From the NCBI GenBank assembly GCA_013397435.1, contig VZRG01000533.1, forward strand, positions 372,001 to 436,000: a stretch of DNA of 64,000 bases, read 5' to 3'. Of the stretch, positions 1-11,778 are shown piece by piece. Position numbers and translations under genes: made by a program. Numbering within the stretch: position 1 is the first letter of the stretch; each line of letters opens with the position of its first letter. The DNA is from Erythrocercus mccallii. Taxonomy: Eukaryota > Chordata > Aves > Passeriformes > Dicruridae. The notes beneath the pieces were generated by a model. The model made no database searches. It was not told the DNA's origin and was given only the letters and a program-made list of their open reading frames with translations.

Positions 1-784
1 GCGCACAGAAAGACAGCAGGCACTTACGGAGAAGAGAAGCAAATCACAACCTCACTGACACACACGACAGCTAGAGCACATACAACTTTTACTAGAGAAT
101 ATCCACTTTGTTGGTATTTTGCTATAGCACGGCCTCACAGGCCAGTCCAAAAGCAGAAGGTGGTAAGGCCCATATGTTCTGCTGCCTCTAAGTTTCACTG
201 CAAATATTTGGTGCAGTTTGTGTTGTCAATTCTCCGCTTTTCAATTTTGTTAAGTCATCTAACATGACATGACAGTGCTACATTGCAATGGTCACAAAAT
301 ATCATGTATGACGACCTCACAAGGCTAAATACCCAGAAGCTGAGCCTGAGTATCAGCAAAGCTTATGTTCCTAAAGGAGCTTGAATATTTTCAAATCCAG
401 CTCATCTCACAAACACATGTAAGCATTTCCATAAAGCAAGATTTCTACTTAGACCCAGAGATTTCCAAGATCACCTTCTCTTAATACATGTTGACAGGCT
501 GGAACAGAGAATCAGTGGTCTCCAAAGTTCTTGTGATGGCTTTAACTATCTCTACCTCCTCCCCACTCTCCCCCAGGGGTCTCCAAGTCTCTCTTTCATG
601 TCATCTTTTGGCTGTGGTTTTCATTTTGCTTTTCACTTTTTGATTGAACTATTCTGTTTCAAAAATGGAGAAGGAAAAATAGAACAGGAAAAAGGAGGAA
701 GAGAAGGGAGGAAGAACCTGTGTATCTGTGGGGAGAGGCAAACAAACACTCTGACCCTTTGCAGAAGGAGTCTGAGAAACTCAC
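1..784 (-). other. SOX5: SOX5 intron (5' part of the intron following exon A)
   Basis: This is non-coding sequence starting at the exon A donor and running off the window. It holds a C/T-rich patch around 550-595 and a purine-rich patch around 665-735. I see no gene, transposon or structured element. The HMG-box exons of SOX5 are not present. Confidence 0.85.
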
Positions 785-930
785 TTTTTCTGTCCTGCAG
801 TTATTGAGACCCAGGCTGTTCACCACGGCCACCTTCCCATCCAGCACCTGCTGCTCCCTCCGTAGCTGCTCCTTCATCTGTCGGGCCTCCTGGATTGCCT
901 TGGTAACAGCATCGTGGTCATTTAAATAAC
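785..930 (-). CDS. SOX5: SOX5 coding exon A: second coiled coil
   Basis: This 146-bp exon opens with GT, which completes a Gly codon split with exon B, and then encodes 48 full codons. The residues begin YLNDHDAVTKAIQEARQ and end LGLNNCRTEK. This is the second, HMG-proximal coiled coil of SoxD proteins: a charged helix rich in Gln, Glu and Arg, with hydrophobic residues at heptad-like spacing (Val, Ile, Met, Leu, Val, Leu), followed by the LDGKVAVVNSLGLNN turn. It supports SoxD homo- and heterodimerisation. The acceptor reads cgtcgtcag on the minus strand (AG at 932-931). The donor is gtgag starting at 784. The exon ends on a complete Lys codon (phase 0), matching the following Glu-Lys-Thr-Thr exon expected downstream, which is outside the window. 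I see nothing unusual in the sequence. Confidence 0.97.
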
Positions 931-1794
931 CTGACGACGTGATAGAAGAAAGGATGTCTTAAAAAAAGAAAGTTACAAGAAAACACTTTAGCTTTCGTCA
1001 GTGGAATGCAGTTTATCGTTATTAATGAGAAAGAGTTAAAAGGCAATGCCCACAAACCTGTCTGTGCTCTGCAATTCTGTTGTTGTTATGGTAGAGCCAC
1101 CTGGACATAAAGCACGAGGAACCTCGGTGCCAAAATCCTCGTTCCTGCTATTTGATCCCATTAGTTTCAATATTTCCCTGACACTGCAGAGGTTAGCCCT
1201 GTGGTTTGTATGCAGCAGGATGTAACCGGATAAGAGTTAGGGGAAGCTTTGATCATGCCAGCAATCCCAAACTCTTAAAAATAGACCGTTTCATTCTTCC
1301 CCTTCTTAAAACTTGTGAATACATTAAAATAAACCACAGGTGGCGGTGGTTTGCTATACATATGAAATGCATAATGGCTGGGAAGAAAAACCTCATCCAC
1401 TGAATACTCCCCACCACCACCTGTCATTCATAAATGTACAAGAAACCACAGCTACACGGACCTACATTCCCACTCCTATTCATGCTGCTAATAGTAGGTC
1501 AAATGTCCACTGTTTTGCTGCAAATTCACAGCCTAGGGCTTAGCCTTAGTAGTCACTGAATTATTTCCTTTTAAAATGTTACAAGCATCACCGGCACAGC
1601 TAATACTATTTAATTTTAAATGTTGACACTTTGTCATTTTTTTTTTCCTTTAGCGTACTGTAGATTATACTTATTATGATCTGCATGTGATTTGTAGGAT
1701 AGAATACTGATGGGAGACTCCAAGCCCCGGTGTATTTTTCAGATATTAAAGTAGAGGCTAATATCTATCAATTTCCCTCTCCCCCTCCACATCC

Positions 1795-1830
1795 CCACAC
1801 GTGTGCGTGCACACACACGCACACACACGC
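1795..1830. repeat. Imperfect (CA)n/(CG-CA) microsatellite
   Basis: CACACGTGTGCGTGCACACA and further CACACACG units; alternating purine-pyrimidine sequence. Confidence 0.85.
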
Positions 1831-2411
1831 TTCTTTCTGTCTTTTAACTAGGGCATAAAACCGGCATAAAATGAATCTGTAATATGAAATTGCCCAGAAA
1901 AGGGACTTCTGTTTGTGACATGAGGCTAAATCTAACCAGATCCATTGGTGAATTGTGACAGATGGAGGGACTGTGAGACAGAAGGCAGGCACTAATCACA
2001 CACAAAATGACCGGCTTGCCTCAACATGTTCCATGGATTCCAGCAAACTTTACACCCTAATCCATTTTTAGAACAAAAAACATCTGGGCCATAAATCCTC
2101 TAATCTGCCAAAACACGCTATTAAATCCCATGATTTGTTGAAAAACACTAAGATTAAAGAAAGGAAATATAAAATGGCTAACTGCCGTGTTAGGAAAGTG
2201 TTATTAATACTCTTTCTTTGTCTCAATTATGAATGTTCTGTTCCTAAAGAGCCTTGTCTAATCATGTCAGATTACACATCCCTGTTGTATTGCTAGACTC
2301 TTCTATCTGATCTGCTGATTGCCAAAAACGTAGGACATTGTCTTGCTGCTTAAAACATTTCTGCGGAAGAAGCTGATGTCAGATTAGTTCAGTGCTGTGC
2401 TGCTGTCAGGA

Positions 2412-2461
2412 TTTTAGTTTGGTTTGGGGTTTTATTGTTTTGTTTGGTTTTTTTTTTTTTA
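2412..2461. repeat. T-rich low-complexity tract
   Basis: TTTTAG, TTTGGTTTGG and a terminal run of about 13 T. Confidence 0.8.
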
Positions 2462-2745
2462 AGACCACAGACAGAGTGGGACTGGTACTTCCATCTTCCT
2501 TGGAGAACAAAAGCTAGAAAGAAAAGTTCTTGTGCAGTTTGATTGTTGTTAATTGTACTAACAGCTAGCTTTTGGCTAAAACCCCAAGAACCCTGAGAGT
2601 TTTATATGAAATAACTTGATCCACATTGCTTTTATCAAATGACCCATTTCAGTAATTCCCAGCCAATAGAATTCCAGTAATTCCAGTTTTCCCAGCATAA
2701 GGAAGAATATAGCCTACACCAGCACAGTGCTATCAGCTGATTGTT

Positions 2746-2761
2746 CTTTTTTTTTTTTTTT
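2746..2761. repeat. Poly-T run
   Basis: Uninterrupted T-run of about 16. Confidence 0.85.
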
Positions 2762-3659
2762 AAATCTCCATTTTACCAACTTGCTGGGTTTCTTCCCCAG
2801 TTTGCATCTGTTAACCTTTGCATCTGATCAACCTTGCATGTAGTCAGAATAAATTAAAGAGGAGGCAAATAAACAAACGAACAGCAGTATTAGTGCTGCT
2901 TTTGCTGTTGTCTAGGTATAATACTTTCAATCTGACACAGAGCCAAATTTGCCTAGAAACTGGAATTCATGCCCTTCTCCAGACTATTTGGCTTTTCCTG
3001 AATACTGCTATCTTTGAGACAGTTTGGCACATGACAGTGAATAAAAGCAAGCACTCCTTATGTTTTTCAGTAGCTGCCAAGATGCTGGTGTGCAGGGAAA
3101 TGATTAATATAGAAGCGAGTTGAATGTAAATTATTGTTGTTTAGGGTAGGTGGTGAATTATTGACAGAGAGGGGAACTGCATTACATAAAATGAACTTAG
3201 TTCCAAGGATTGCCAAACTAGCACAGAGATGTTGCAGATAATGGCAAAGAGCAGAGAGAAGTTGTTTCTGTTTTTAGTACACGGACATATGCCTGTTCCC
3301 AAAAAGAAATGCTTGGATTTAAAGTCATACATGAAGCCATGACATTTGTGACTGCTCAGTCTGTAGCACAATTTATATGCTTTAGGGATAGCTCTGGAAA
3401 GGGCTGTGGAGCTGTGTGCCTGAGTGCAGCTATGCTGATAATCTCTGAGGCTCTGAGTTCATGTCTCCCAAAAGAAAACCGAACAATGCACAGGCATTTC
3501 TCCATGTCATGGGAGCCAAGGAACCTGAGGAACTGCCTTCAGAGAACGGTTTTAATGTGAAGTTAACGGTGGTGAAGAGTGGCAGCTCAGCTGCATCCCA
3601 GCAAGGTGGGCTGTGCACACCTAGGACAGACAACCTGTGCCTTGTGCTGACAGCTCCAG

Positions 3660-4060
3660 TCATTCCAGCAGTGGAGGTAACTGACTGACAAATGACTCAG
3701 TGTTTCCCAGCGGCTTTTTGCAGAGGGATTTATCGCTCAGGATGAGAAAGTGATCCAGTTTCCCCACCATGTTAGGGACCTTTGGAGCTTCGCTAAAACT
3801 GCTATCAGGATTTTTCATGGTGTAGCTCCTGCTGGAGGGTGGCATGAAATTTCATGCTCACTTCAAGATCACCAAATAGTTTCACCATGGCAATGAGTCC
3901 TACTTGCTGTAACTCGTGCTGGATCTGACCTAACAGTCAGCAGGAGATTTTGTAGGGTGTTCAGGAGCTTTTCCTTCCCGCAGCCCTTCATTAAAGGATA
4001 AATCTTTGCTAGAAGTACAGTGTCCATTCCAGCTCCTGCACCAGTTAAAGACAGCTTATC
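3660..4060 (-). pseudogene. Unidentified coding-like relic broken over three frames
   Basis: On the minus strand three successive frames give unusually protein-like text. The first runs from 4060 to about 3930 and includes LTGAGAGMDTVLLAKIYPLM and KGCGKEKLLNTLQNLLLTVR. The second, 3927 to 3808, includes QIQHELQQVGLIAMVKLFGD and LEVSMKFHATLQQELHHEKS, then a stop. The third, 3818 to about 3663, includes NPDSSFSEAPKVPNMVGKLD and HFLILSDKSLC. Each switch is a single +1 step, as expected for a decayed coding copy with two small indels. The composition (Leu/Lys/Glu helices with few Cys or Trp) differs from the random frames nearby. I cannot name the parent protein. It is not part of SOX5. It could be a processed-pseudogene fragment or, less likely, chance. 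No poly-A tail or target-site duplication was identified. Confidence 0.4.
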
Positions 4061-5640
4061 TTACATATACAGCATGCACAGTGATACTGCTCAGCAACCT
4101 CAAAAAGTCACTTTCTATATTTGTAGCAGAGAGATATACAGCAGTGAACTCTATGTCATTAACAATAACTTAAGTATGTTATCTTTTGCTCCACAGTTTT
4201 CCATGGTTTATTAATGGTATAACACATTAATTCTCCTTACAAGAGTGACCTTTAAAGCTCTGTTCATCCTCACAGCTTTTATCCAATTACATTATCACTC
4301 ATTAAAGGTACAGCATTTCAAAATCTGCACCTTGTTAAAAGAAGTAAATTGCAGGGGTCTCAAACCTATGGAAAATGTCAGGTGTGTAGGGAAAGAAGAT
4401 TGGAGAGGGGAGAAGAAGAGATGTCTTGCCACTGAAATGTGAGTCAGATGCTTAACTTCCCATCGAAATATGATGTTCCCTCTACTCAAGGACAAAAAAA
4501 TCTAATGTGAAATTCGATGCATTGTGCATAGAGAATAGCAGGGTCAAACAAATTAAAGATGAAATACATTACTGTGTATCACAGTTAAAGAGTGTAGGGT
4601 TAATCACAATACAGACACTAACAATTAGTAATGTGATATTTTAAAAATATTTATGCAATTGTAATGTGTCATACCAAATAAATTTTACCGCATAGCACTG
4701 CTGTATCACAGACATAGATTTCTGATAGGTTTGGCCTATGGCTTCTTTTGGGGTTTTTTGTGCTATCTCTGAAAGTGGCCAGGCAGGAGATGCTTTAGGA
4801 GGAACACAACAGATAGTAGAAAATGTCCATCTGCCTCACTCAATTCCCAAAACAGAGCTTGATTCACATAATGAAATCTTGATTCAGGTTATATTCATTC
4901 ACTTCATGGAATACAACATTTCAGTTAGAAGGATCAAGAGTGGGGCGTGTAAACATTTTCCTTATAAACACAAAGAACAGCCCCTTTAACACATCAGATT
5001 TATGAAATTATCAATGAGACTGTTACTATTTAGATGGTCTTTAGGCAAAGACATAATTTTGGCAGGAGGAAGAATTATCACTATTTTCTAGAACGATGTT
5101 AAAAGCAGCCAGTCAAGGATTTTTGCAACATAGAACAATGAATTTGGGCTTCTTTTGAATGAACCTAGTGATTGTTTTGCTTATTATACCGAGGTAAAGT
5201 AATATTCCATTCAGCATTTGGACGGACTAAGGGTTAAACTTCTAATTTTGGAAAGATGTAGACTTTTAACTTTGAGAGATGTTTTTGAAAGTTCATCCAT
5301 CACTTTCAGATGACATAGTACAGTATCACAGGTCTTCAACACCCACCATTAGACAGGTCACTGTCTTTAATGTGTGCCACTAAAAACCAGCATTTATTAG
5401 AAGTTAAAGCAGCATCAGAAATAACACAGCCCTTGTTTTCTGAGTCTGTGAAAGTTAAGACACCCCTCCTGAAAGGAAAATCTCTGCGAGTTTCTTCACC
5501 AACACCGACCACCTGGAGTCCTATGGTCAACCTGAGACAGCTCTTGGCCCTCTGCCTGGCAGTGGCTGATACTTTCCATTTCCCCCTTTCCATGAGGTTC
5601 TATCCCTTGTTATGAGTGGGATGCACACGACTGAGCTCAC

Positions 5641-5818
5641 CTATTGTGTTGGCTCTGGCCGAAGGACTCGCTAATGTTGCTGGCACCGAGGGCTTTAGTG
5701 AACTGGCCCCGCTGTTTATTCTCAGAGCTGGCATGTGAGGAGAGGTGGGTGACGTGGGAGATTTGCCATCAGATGTCTTGGGTTTGGCTGAAAGGTTCAG
5801 AGGCTGGGCCACTTCATC
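5641..5818 (-). CDS. SOX5: SOX5 coding exon B: PLNLS motif and Ser/Pro-rich linker
   Basis: This 178-bp exon has 59 codons plus one base. The protein starts DEVAQPLNLSAKPKTSDGKS, continues through the repeated Ser-Pro-Thr segment (SPTSPTSPHMPALRINSG) and ends ASPSARANTI with the first base of a split Gly codon. PLNLS is a PxDLS-like motif; in the close relative SOX6 it recruits the corepressor CtBP2. The Ser/Pro-rich part looks like an unstructured, phosphorylatable linker. The acceptor is cttgtcacag (AG at 5820-5819) and the donor is gtgagctc from 5640. The short, N-terminally truncated SOX5 known from mammals begins close to this exon, so an alternative first exon would be expected in the intron on the high-coordinate side. 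A few residues between SGA and TIG differ from the mammalian protein as I remember it. Confidence 0.97.
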
Positions 5819-6275
5819 CTGTGACAAGCAGAGGAGAGAAGAATGTTATCACCAAAGTGCTGTTGGCACAACAGTGCCCAAGCCAAGACAGTGGCTTCAG
5901 CTCGTATGAACTCCTAAACCTGAGAGGCTGTAGCACATATATGAAGATCAAATGTGATACCACCTTGTCACTCTAGTTTGGAACTGAAATGACTGATAAA
6001 CTGGAAAATTAATGTGACATGATCAGAGAACATCATCCATTTGCACTTTGCGTGAGAGTTGTCTCTGAAGAAATTATTCCCATCAACAAGACATTAGCTT
6101 CTATCATGAAAATAAAGAGCGATTTTACAGTTATATCTTATTTTGAATCTTATATTCATTAATGAAGTAAAAACTGAAGACCACCTTCACTTAAAACTCA
6201 ACCACCACTAGCCAAACTGGGCAAACAAGTGAATGCGGGTTCAGTTGGGTTTTTCATGGTCTTGTTTTTTAATGG

Positions 6276-6299
6276 TTTTTTTTTTTGTGTGTGTGTGTG
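6276..6299. repeat. T-run followed by (GT)n
   Basis: About 11 T, then about six GT units. Confidence 0.9.
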
Positions 6300-6497
6300 C
6301 CTTTCCTTTGGCGTTATTCTGTTCTACTGTGTAGTTTCCCCTGAACTTCCCAGACTTAGAATTTCAAGCACAAAAACACCATAGGAAATAAATACTTCTC
6401 TTCCACCTTAACAAAATCTGAGACAGTAACCTGGATAATTCTGCACATACCCCTAGAGGTTTTTATCTGTTGCAAAGTTGAACTTCCAGATTTCAGC

Positions 6498-6530
6498 TAT
6501 TATTATTATTATTACTATTATTATTATTAT
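6498..6530. repeat. (TAT)n microsatellite
   Basis: About 11 TAT/ATT units with one interruption (ACT) in the middle. Confidence 0.95.
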
Positions 6531-7610
6531 GTAAAAATACAAAAATTGGGTGACATTTTTTGCAGGGTAACTGGAATTATTCCTAAACCTGATTTGATTA
6601 CAGAGTGACAGTGCTATAAAAACCATTAAAATGCCAAGTAATGTATTTTTGTTCAACCAAAGTAAAATAGAATAAGGAAAAAAACCCCAAACCAACAGAG
6701 AAGGGAGAAAAGGATTTTCAACAAGGGGAGCATTTTAGAAGTGATTTTAACTGACTTTTAAATAAGCAGAATTAATGGATGTGATATTAGATCAAATCAT
6801 CACATAATGGCTTAGCTCTTGTCTGACACTGTGACTCAGGGAAGTCGTCCTTTAGCTACAAGAAGTGCTACATCAGACAACTTGGTTTCAGCTCTAGGCA
6901 CTGAAGAAACTGATTCTGGTCTCCTTTCTGTAAGTACGTTTAGTTTTATAGAATTATTCCTGACTTACAACAATGCAAAGCTGAGTGAGATTAGACTCAG
7001 CATTTGGTTTTTGTGGGTTTTTTTTTTCTGTTTGAGTGTTTTACTGCTACCACCGAAGTGTCTGTAAGCATTGTGGAACAGCGATTGTTTTCCACACAGG
7101 GGGGTGTGCTGCAGTAAAGGAGGAATTTTACAGCTGCCTATTGCTTGTGGAAGTATGATGTAGATGTCTCCAAACACAAGAGAATTCTGAAAAACACTGT
7201 CATGTAACTTTTCTGTTGCCTCTGAGCAAAGCACCTTTGTTATATTTGATCACATTTCTACATTTTTCACAGTTTTGTGACAGTCATAGCAGATAAACAT
7301 TATTAGAGGCATTTTGGACAAAGCTGTCATCCTTAAAGTGATGTTGAAGCCATCCTAGAGGCAACTTGTGCATACAATAAATGGGAAAAAAATCAGTGCA
7401 TAAAATTGCCCCAGGAGCCTACATACTATACTATCAGAAGTGAATTAGGTACCTAGATGGCAGAGTTCTGTTGATCTTCTAGGAGATTTGGGCTGCAGGG
7501 TTAAAAATGTCACCAGCAAAACTGGCATTTGACATTTTTAGAAGGGATTTGTTACTTTACAGAAATACAAATCCATTGTATTAGAATACAATAGATTAAA
7601 GTAAAGATGA

Positions 7611-7640
7611 AATAAAATAAAATTAGAATAAAATAAAAAC
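7611..7640. repeat. (AAAAT)n-like A-rich repeat
   Basis: AATAAAATAAAATTAGAATA, then AAATAAAA; a degenerate pentamer repeat. Confidence 0.8.
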
Positions 7641-9835
7641 CAGCCAAATGGAAGGGGATTTGCCTTGCTGCTCCCCTGATCTCAATTAAAAAATAGTCTC
7701 ACAACAGTCCAACTATAATGTTGTGAAATCAGTGCTGAGTTAGTTGCATAAAACTTTTAAGTACAAATGAGCCAACAAACCAACCAACCACAGTGACCTT
7801 GCGCCAGACAAGGATCCCTGAGTAGCAAAGTCATGGATTTGGAAGGTAGCCTGAGAAGCAAAGCAGACCTGCCCACAGACTTGTTTCAGTTCAGCCCAAG
7901 AGGGTTTGGTTTCCACCCACGTTCGATCCTTGACCTCTGCTGTAAGTCTCAACAAAAGGGGCTGATTAGTGTCAGATATGGTACTAAAAGCTGCAGTGCG
8001 CTCTCTGCCCAACAGAAATCTGACTGAGAGCAGCACCAGTTCAGGAGCAGCAGCTAGTCCTTGATGGGAATGGCTCTCGCACACTGCAAAGGCAGCTTGG
8101 ATTCCAATCTACATCCTCATAATGAAGGGGTTTTGCATCCTCAGCTATCCTTTCCCTCTAAGGCTTATTTCCTTCCCTCCTCTTGCTCCTTCTCCCTTTT
8201 CTCAGCTCTTCTGTCCCCTTTGTTTTAACCTGGTGTGAAGGCAAGGTCCTGTCCAAGTCCACTGTACAAAGGTGGTTCTGATGTTTAATGCAAGCTAGAA
8301 ACAGAGGAGGTGGGTTTTTTTCCCCCACTGAAGGCATCAAGCAATGAGGCTGTTTGTGTTGTAACTATTCTTGGTAGTAAGAATGCTCTTCTTCATTCAA
8401 GTCAGCACAGCCTTCTCTGAAGCCAGGAAATATAAGGCCTTGTGGAAATAATAGAAGTCGACAGTTCCAGAGCTGATAAATGTCATTCCAAATTGCCCCT
8501 TCATTCACTTGCATTGTGTGTTCAGGCTAATGGTAAATTAATCGGAGGTCACAGAAGCTTGGTTCTCATAAAGGAGGATAAGTAAACAATTTTCAGCTAA
8601 TACATATATTTACAAAATGATACTACTTCACTGTTTGGTCTTCATAACATTTTTACTTCTGTTATTTCAAAGAGCATTCTCAAATCCTCGCTGGGAGTCA
8701 AATGCATTAAAAATCCTATGTCGCATCACAATTTGGTAATAACTTCAGTCATTTCCTTTACAATAGTGCAACTACACTGATTTGTTCCAAAGGACTCTAA
8801 AAAATATCTGGGGGACAAGCAATAACATACAATTGAGGTAAGTGTGAAGATGACTGTTAGGATCTTCACTCCTAGTCAGTGAAACATGTTACTCTTTTCC
8901 CTTTCTGCAGCCATAAATTCAGAATCCTCTGCTCTTCCAGCTTAAATCAAGAACTGTACTGTCTTCATTATCGATCTGAGCCTGTGTAACCCCAATAAGA
9001 ATTAGGTGTTAGTCTACCTTCATTTTTTAACTATAAAACCTCCCAGCTAACATTCTGCCACATTACAGCTTAACAGAATTTTCCCAATTATGCCAGGGCT
9101 AGGTGTAAGACAGCTCAGGCAAGTAAGACACATAAAAGATAAAAACCGCATGTAGCATCCTTATTTCAGGTAGATGGTATCTTTCAACAGCCAGGATATT
9201 TTATTTTATGCAGTGGGTCACAGAATCTAGAATTACTCCCTGCACTCAGTTTTTTATTAGAGAAGGCATCGATTGGTCCCTGCCTTTTTTCTGAAATGCA
9301 GCTATTCTAAGACAAGATTGATAAGATGGGGTCTTTTCCCAGGCCAGAATTTTTCAAAGAGTTAATGTCAAACATTTATTTATATATCAGCCAAAACAAT
9401 TAATGCTGAGACTAGAAGACGTTAAGACCCAAAAGGCTTGTAATAATATAAATACAGATGTGATGAAAATAAAATATGGTCTTGATTAAAGGTTATGAAA
9501 TGCCTCTTTAAAAGTAGCACATTTATCTTACATAACAAAATACACACATGCACAAAATAAATGTAGAGAATAAAGCATTAAGCAAAAATACATGAGGGAG
9601 GGCTAATAAAATGTACCCACAGAAAGCAAAGCATTGGCAAAGAGATTCCCATCCCCTGGATCACAGCTGTGTCAGGACAGTTGCTGTTTTAGGGAGAACT
9701 GATTTGCTTCCCAGGACTGGAAGAATCATTAACCAAAACTTGAATTCAGGGAACTTGAAATGCTTGATTTCCTCTAGATTTTTTTCCAGGTTCTATCTAG
9801 GTATTTGAGGAAAGAAAGAACCTGCACCACAATTT

Positions 9836-9856
9836 GGGGGGTGGGGGGGGGGGCGG
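9836..9856. repeat. Poly-G tract
   Basis: A near-continuous G run of about 21 with single T and C interruptions; assembly or sequencing slippage is possible here. Confidence 0.9.
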
Positions 9857-10119
9857 TAAATAAAATATTCAAGAGCTGTATTTTGTAGCTTCACTCAACC
9901 TGGATTAGTATAACTCTGAGCTGTCATATTTTAAACTTTAGACACAGAAAATCTCCTAGTTACAGTTCCTGACATGCAACACAAAAAGGAATGCTGCTGG
10001 CAAGTTGAGTGTGGATCACACTGCTTTTATAAGGTTTGCATGGTCCTTTGAAAAGGTAAAATGCTACAGGTTAACACAAAGTGCTTATTAACATGGGAGG
10101 AAAAAATGAAAGAGAGGGA

Positions 10120-10195
10120 AAAGGAAGGGATTTGGCCACAGCCTTACACTGACAGTGGCAGAGCTTCAGACAGACCCAGGAATTCTGACTCACAG
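10120..10195 (-). repeat. MIR-like (CORE-SINE) relic
   Basis: GGATTTGGCCACAGCC, then a short spacer, GTGGCAGAGCTTCAG and GACCCAGGAATTCTGACTC match the antisense MIR core order (GACTTGCCCAAGGTCACAC, GTGGCAGAGC, AACCCAGGA.TTCTGACTC). Confidence 0.55.
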
Positions 10196-10445
10196 TCACC
10201 AATCTTGAAATAGTTGGCTGAAATGATGTCTTTTCTAATCTTTCCATCATGCTGTCTCTATTTACTTCCTCCTAGGATGAAAGGTTAATTCATCTCTATG
10301 GAGAATAGATATGGAAAAAGAAGGGGATAAAATCTGATTTTGAGAAACTCTCTAAACCATTTATTAAAAATGGCACTATTTCAACACCAAGAGCTGAATA
10401 AAAGGCTGATAACCCACAATGAACCAGTCTCACAGAATGAAAAAA

Positions 10446-10473
10446 GTGGGGGGTGGTGGTGGTGGTGGTGGTG
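10446..10473. repeat. (GGT)n microsatellite
   Basis: About eight GGT units after a short G run. Confidence 0.95.
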
Positions 10474-10983
10474 AAGAACCCAGACAATTCATTAGGATTT
10501 GATAATCTCACTCCTTTTCACATATTTTAAGATTAGTGCGCTATTAAAATACAGTTACTGAATTATTGTTCTGTCATTTAAATCCAAGTGCTGGATTCCA
10601 CTGTGGCACACGCTGGAAGTCCAGGTTGCAGGGTTTATTACAAAATCATGAACTACTCTGGGTATCATCTGACTGGCAATACAAATGTGCTTAAATGACC
10701 TGGCTTAAGCACAGCCCAGCCTGCTCTACTAAAGAGGCTTTTCATGACCTCTGGGAACACATTCACCACATCTTGCTGCCTATTTAAATGACCTTGACAG
10801 TAGAAATTACAGCCAAATGAGTCAGAAATAAGGAGCCAGGGAGGGGGGTTTCCTACAAGATTGCCTCTGCCACCTCTAGAGAAACAAAGCCTCATTCCCC
10901 CACCCTGGTTCTGTTTCCTGGAGATCTTCATTTCAATAGAAATGCAAAATATGGAGCATTTACTGGCACGTCTGGGGCAGAAG

Positions 10984-11014
10984 ACAATGGTGCTATTGTT
11001 GCCCACTGAACAAT
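10984..11014. promoter_or_regulatory. Cluster of three SOX-type sites
   Basis: ACAATGG at 10984, ATTGTT at 10995-11000 and AACAAT at 11009-11014 lie within 31 bp. The last two are perfect SOX core sites in divergent orientation, 8 bp apart. SoxD proteins bind paired sites as dimers. Confidence 0.3.
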
Positions 11015-11762
11015 GTAGCCACTCAGTGGCTTATCCAGACTCCTGCTTATCCAAAAATGTCTAACCAAAATACATAGGAAACCAAGGTGCAACGGCAGAG
11101 ATGCAAAGAAAATCCTCTGGAATCAGTGTCCCTCAGGACTACAGCTGTCCACACACTCATACAAAGGCATTGGCAGCTTCCTTCACATCCCCTCCCCTTC
11201 TTCTGAAGCCACTCATGGTCAAACTATCTGTGATAGTGATAATAAGAAGCCAAGAGGTAAAGGCAGTTGTAAAACATGTTGTATAAATGAATCATGCTGC
11301 TGATATTATCCTCACTGATGAAATAATTGTATTAAATTAAGCAGGGATGTTCACATGACAGGATGGGTGAATTAGATAATGCTCATCTGCAGCTGTACCT
11401 CCTCCTGCCACATTTTCAAGTTTTGATTAAGAATAATGTGTCCCTTCCTGCAAAGGTGGAAATTTCTCTAACTACGTAGAAAAACAGATACGAGACATAA
11501 AAACAGGTATCTTGGTTATACAGTTATAAGCACAGCAGAATTATTCTTCAGGTCCAGAGAAGTCACTTTATCGTGTTCCTGCCCACAAATTTCAGCACCA
11601 AAAGTATGACTAGACTCTGGTTAGAAAGGAAAGGGCACTAAAGACAAAGATGAGGGCAGGTATGAGGAACAATGGCGTTCTTCCCTTCTGATTCTGCAAA
11701 GTGCACAGACCTTCACTCCTGAAAGATCTCTGCCTGGATTTTTTTTCTACACCCAGAGTAGC

Positions 11763-11778
11763 TTTTTTTTTTTTTTTT
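11763..11778. repeat. Poly-T run
   Basis: T-run of 16. Confidence 0.9.

Larger units (their letters stand above)
931..5640 (-). other. SOX5: SOX5 intron between exons B and A (4.7 kb)
   Basis: This is the shortest complete intron in the window. It contains an imperfect CA tract near 1795-1830, T-runs near 2448-2460 and 2746-2761, and a frame-broken coding-like relic at about 3660-4060 on the minus strand (separate entry). The other stretches (931-1790, 1831-3650, 4061-5640) show no gene, RNA or transposon that I can recognise. Confidence 0.85.

Noticed and set aside
1..40. GTAAGT-like donor on the minus strand near position 25, suggesting another SOX5 exon
   Set aside because: The translated sequence before it does not match the expected SOX5 exon (Glu-Lys-Thr-Thr start) and there is no acceptor within the window.
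3461..3688. Plus-strand open frame of 75 codons beside the coding-like relic
   Set aside because: Wrong strand relative to the relic and not recognisable; likely chance.
5819..5827. Apparent upstream start giving MSQ before DEVAQPLNLS
   Set aside because: These bases are the intron acceptor (cttgtcacag); the codon is TTG, and the exon begins at GAT in phase 0.
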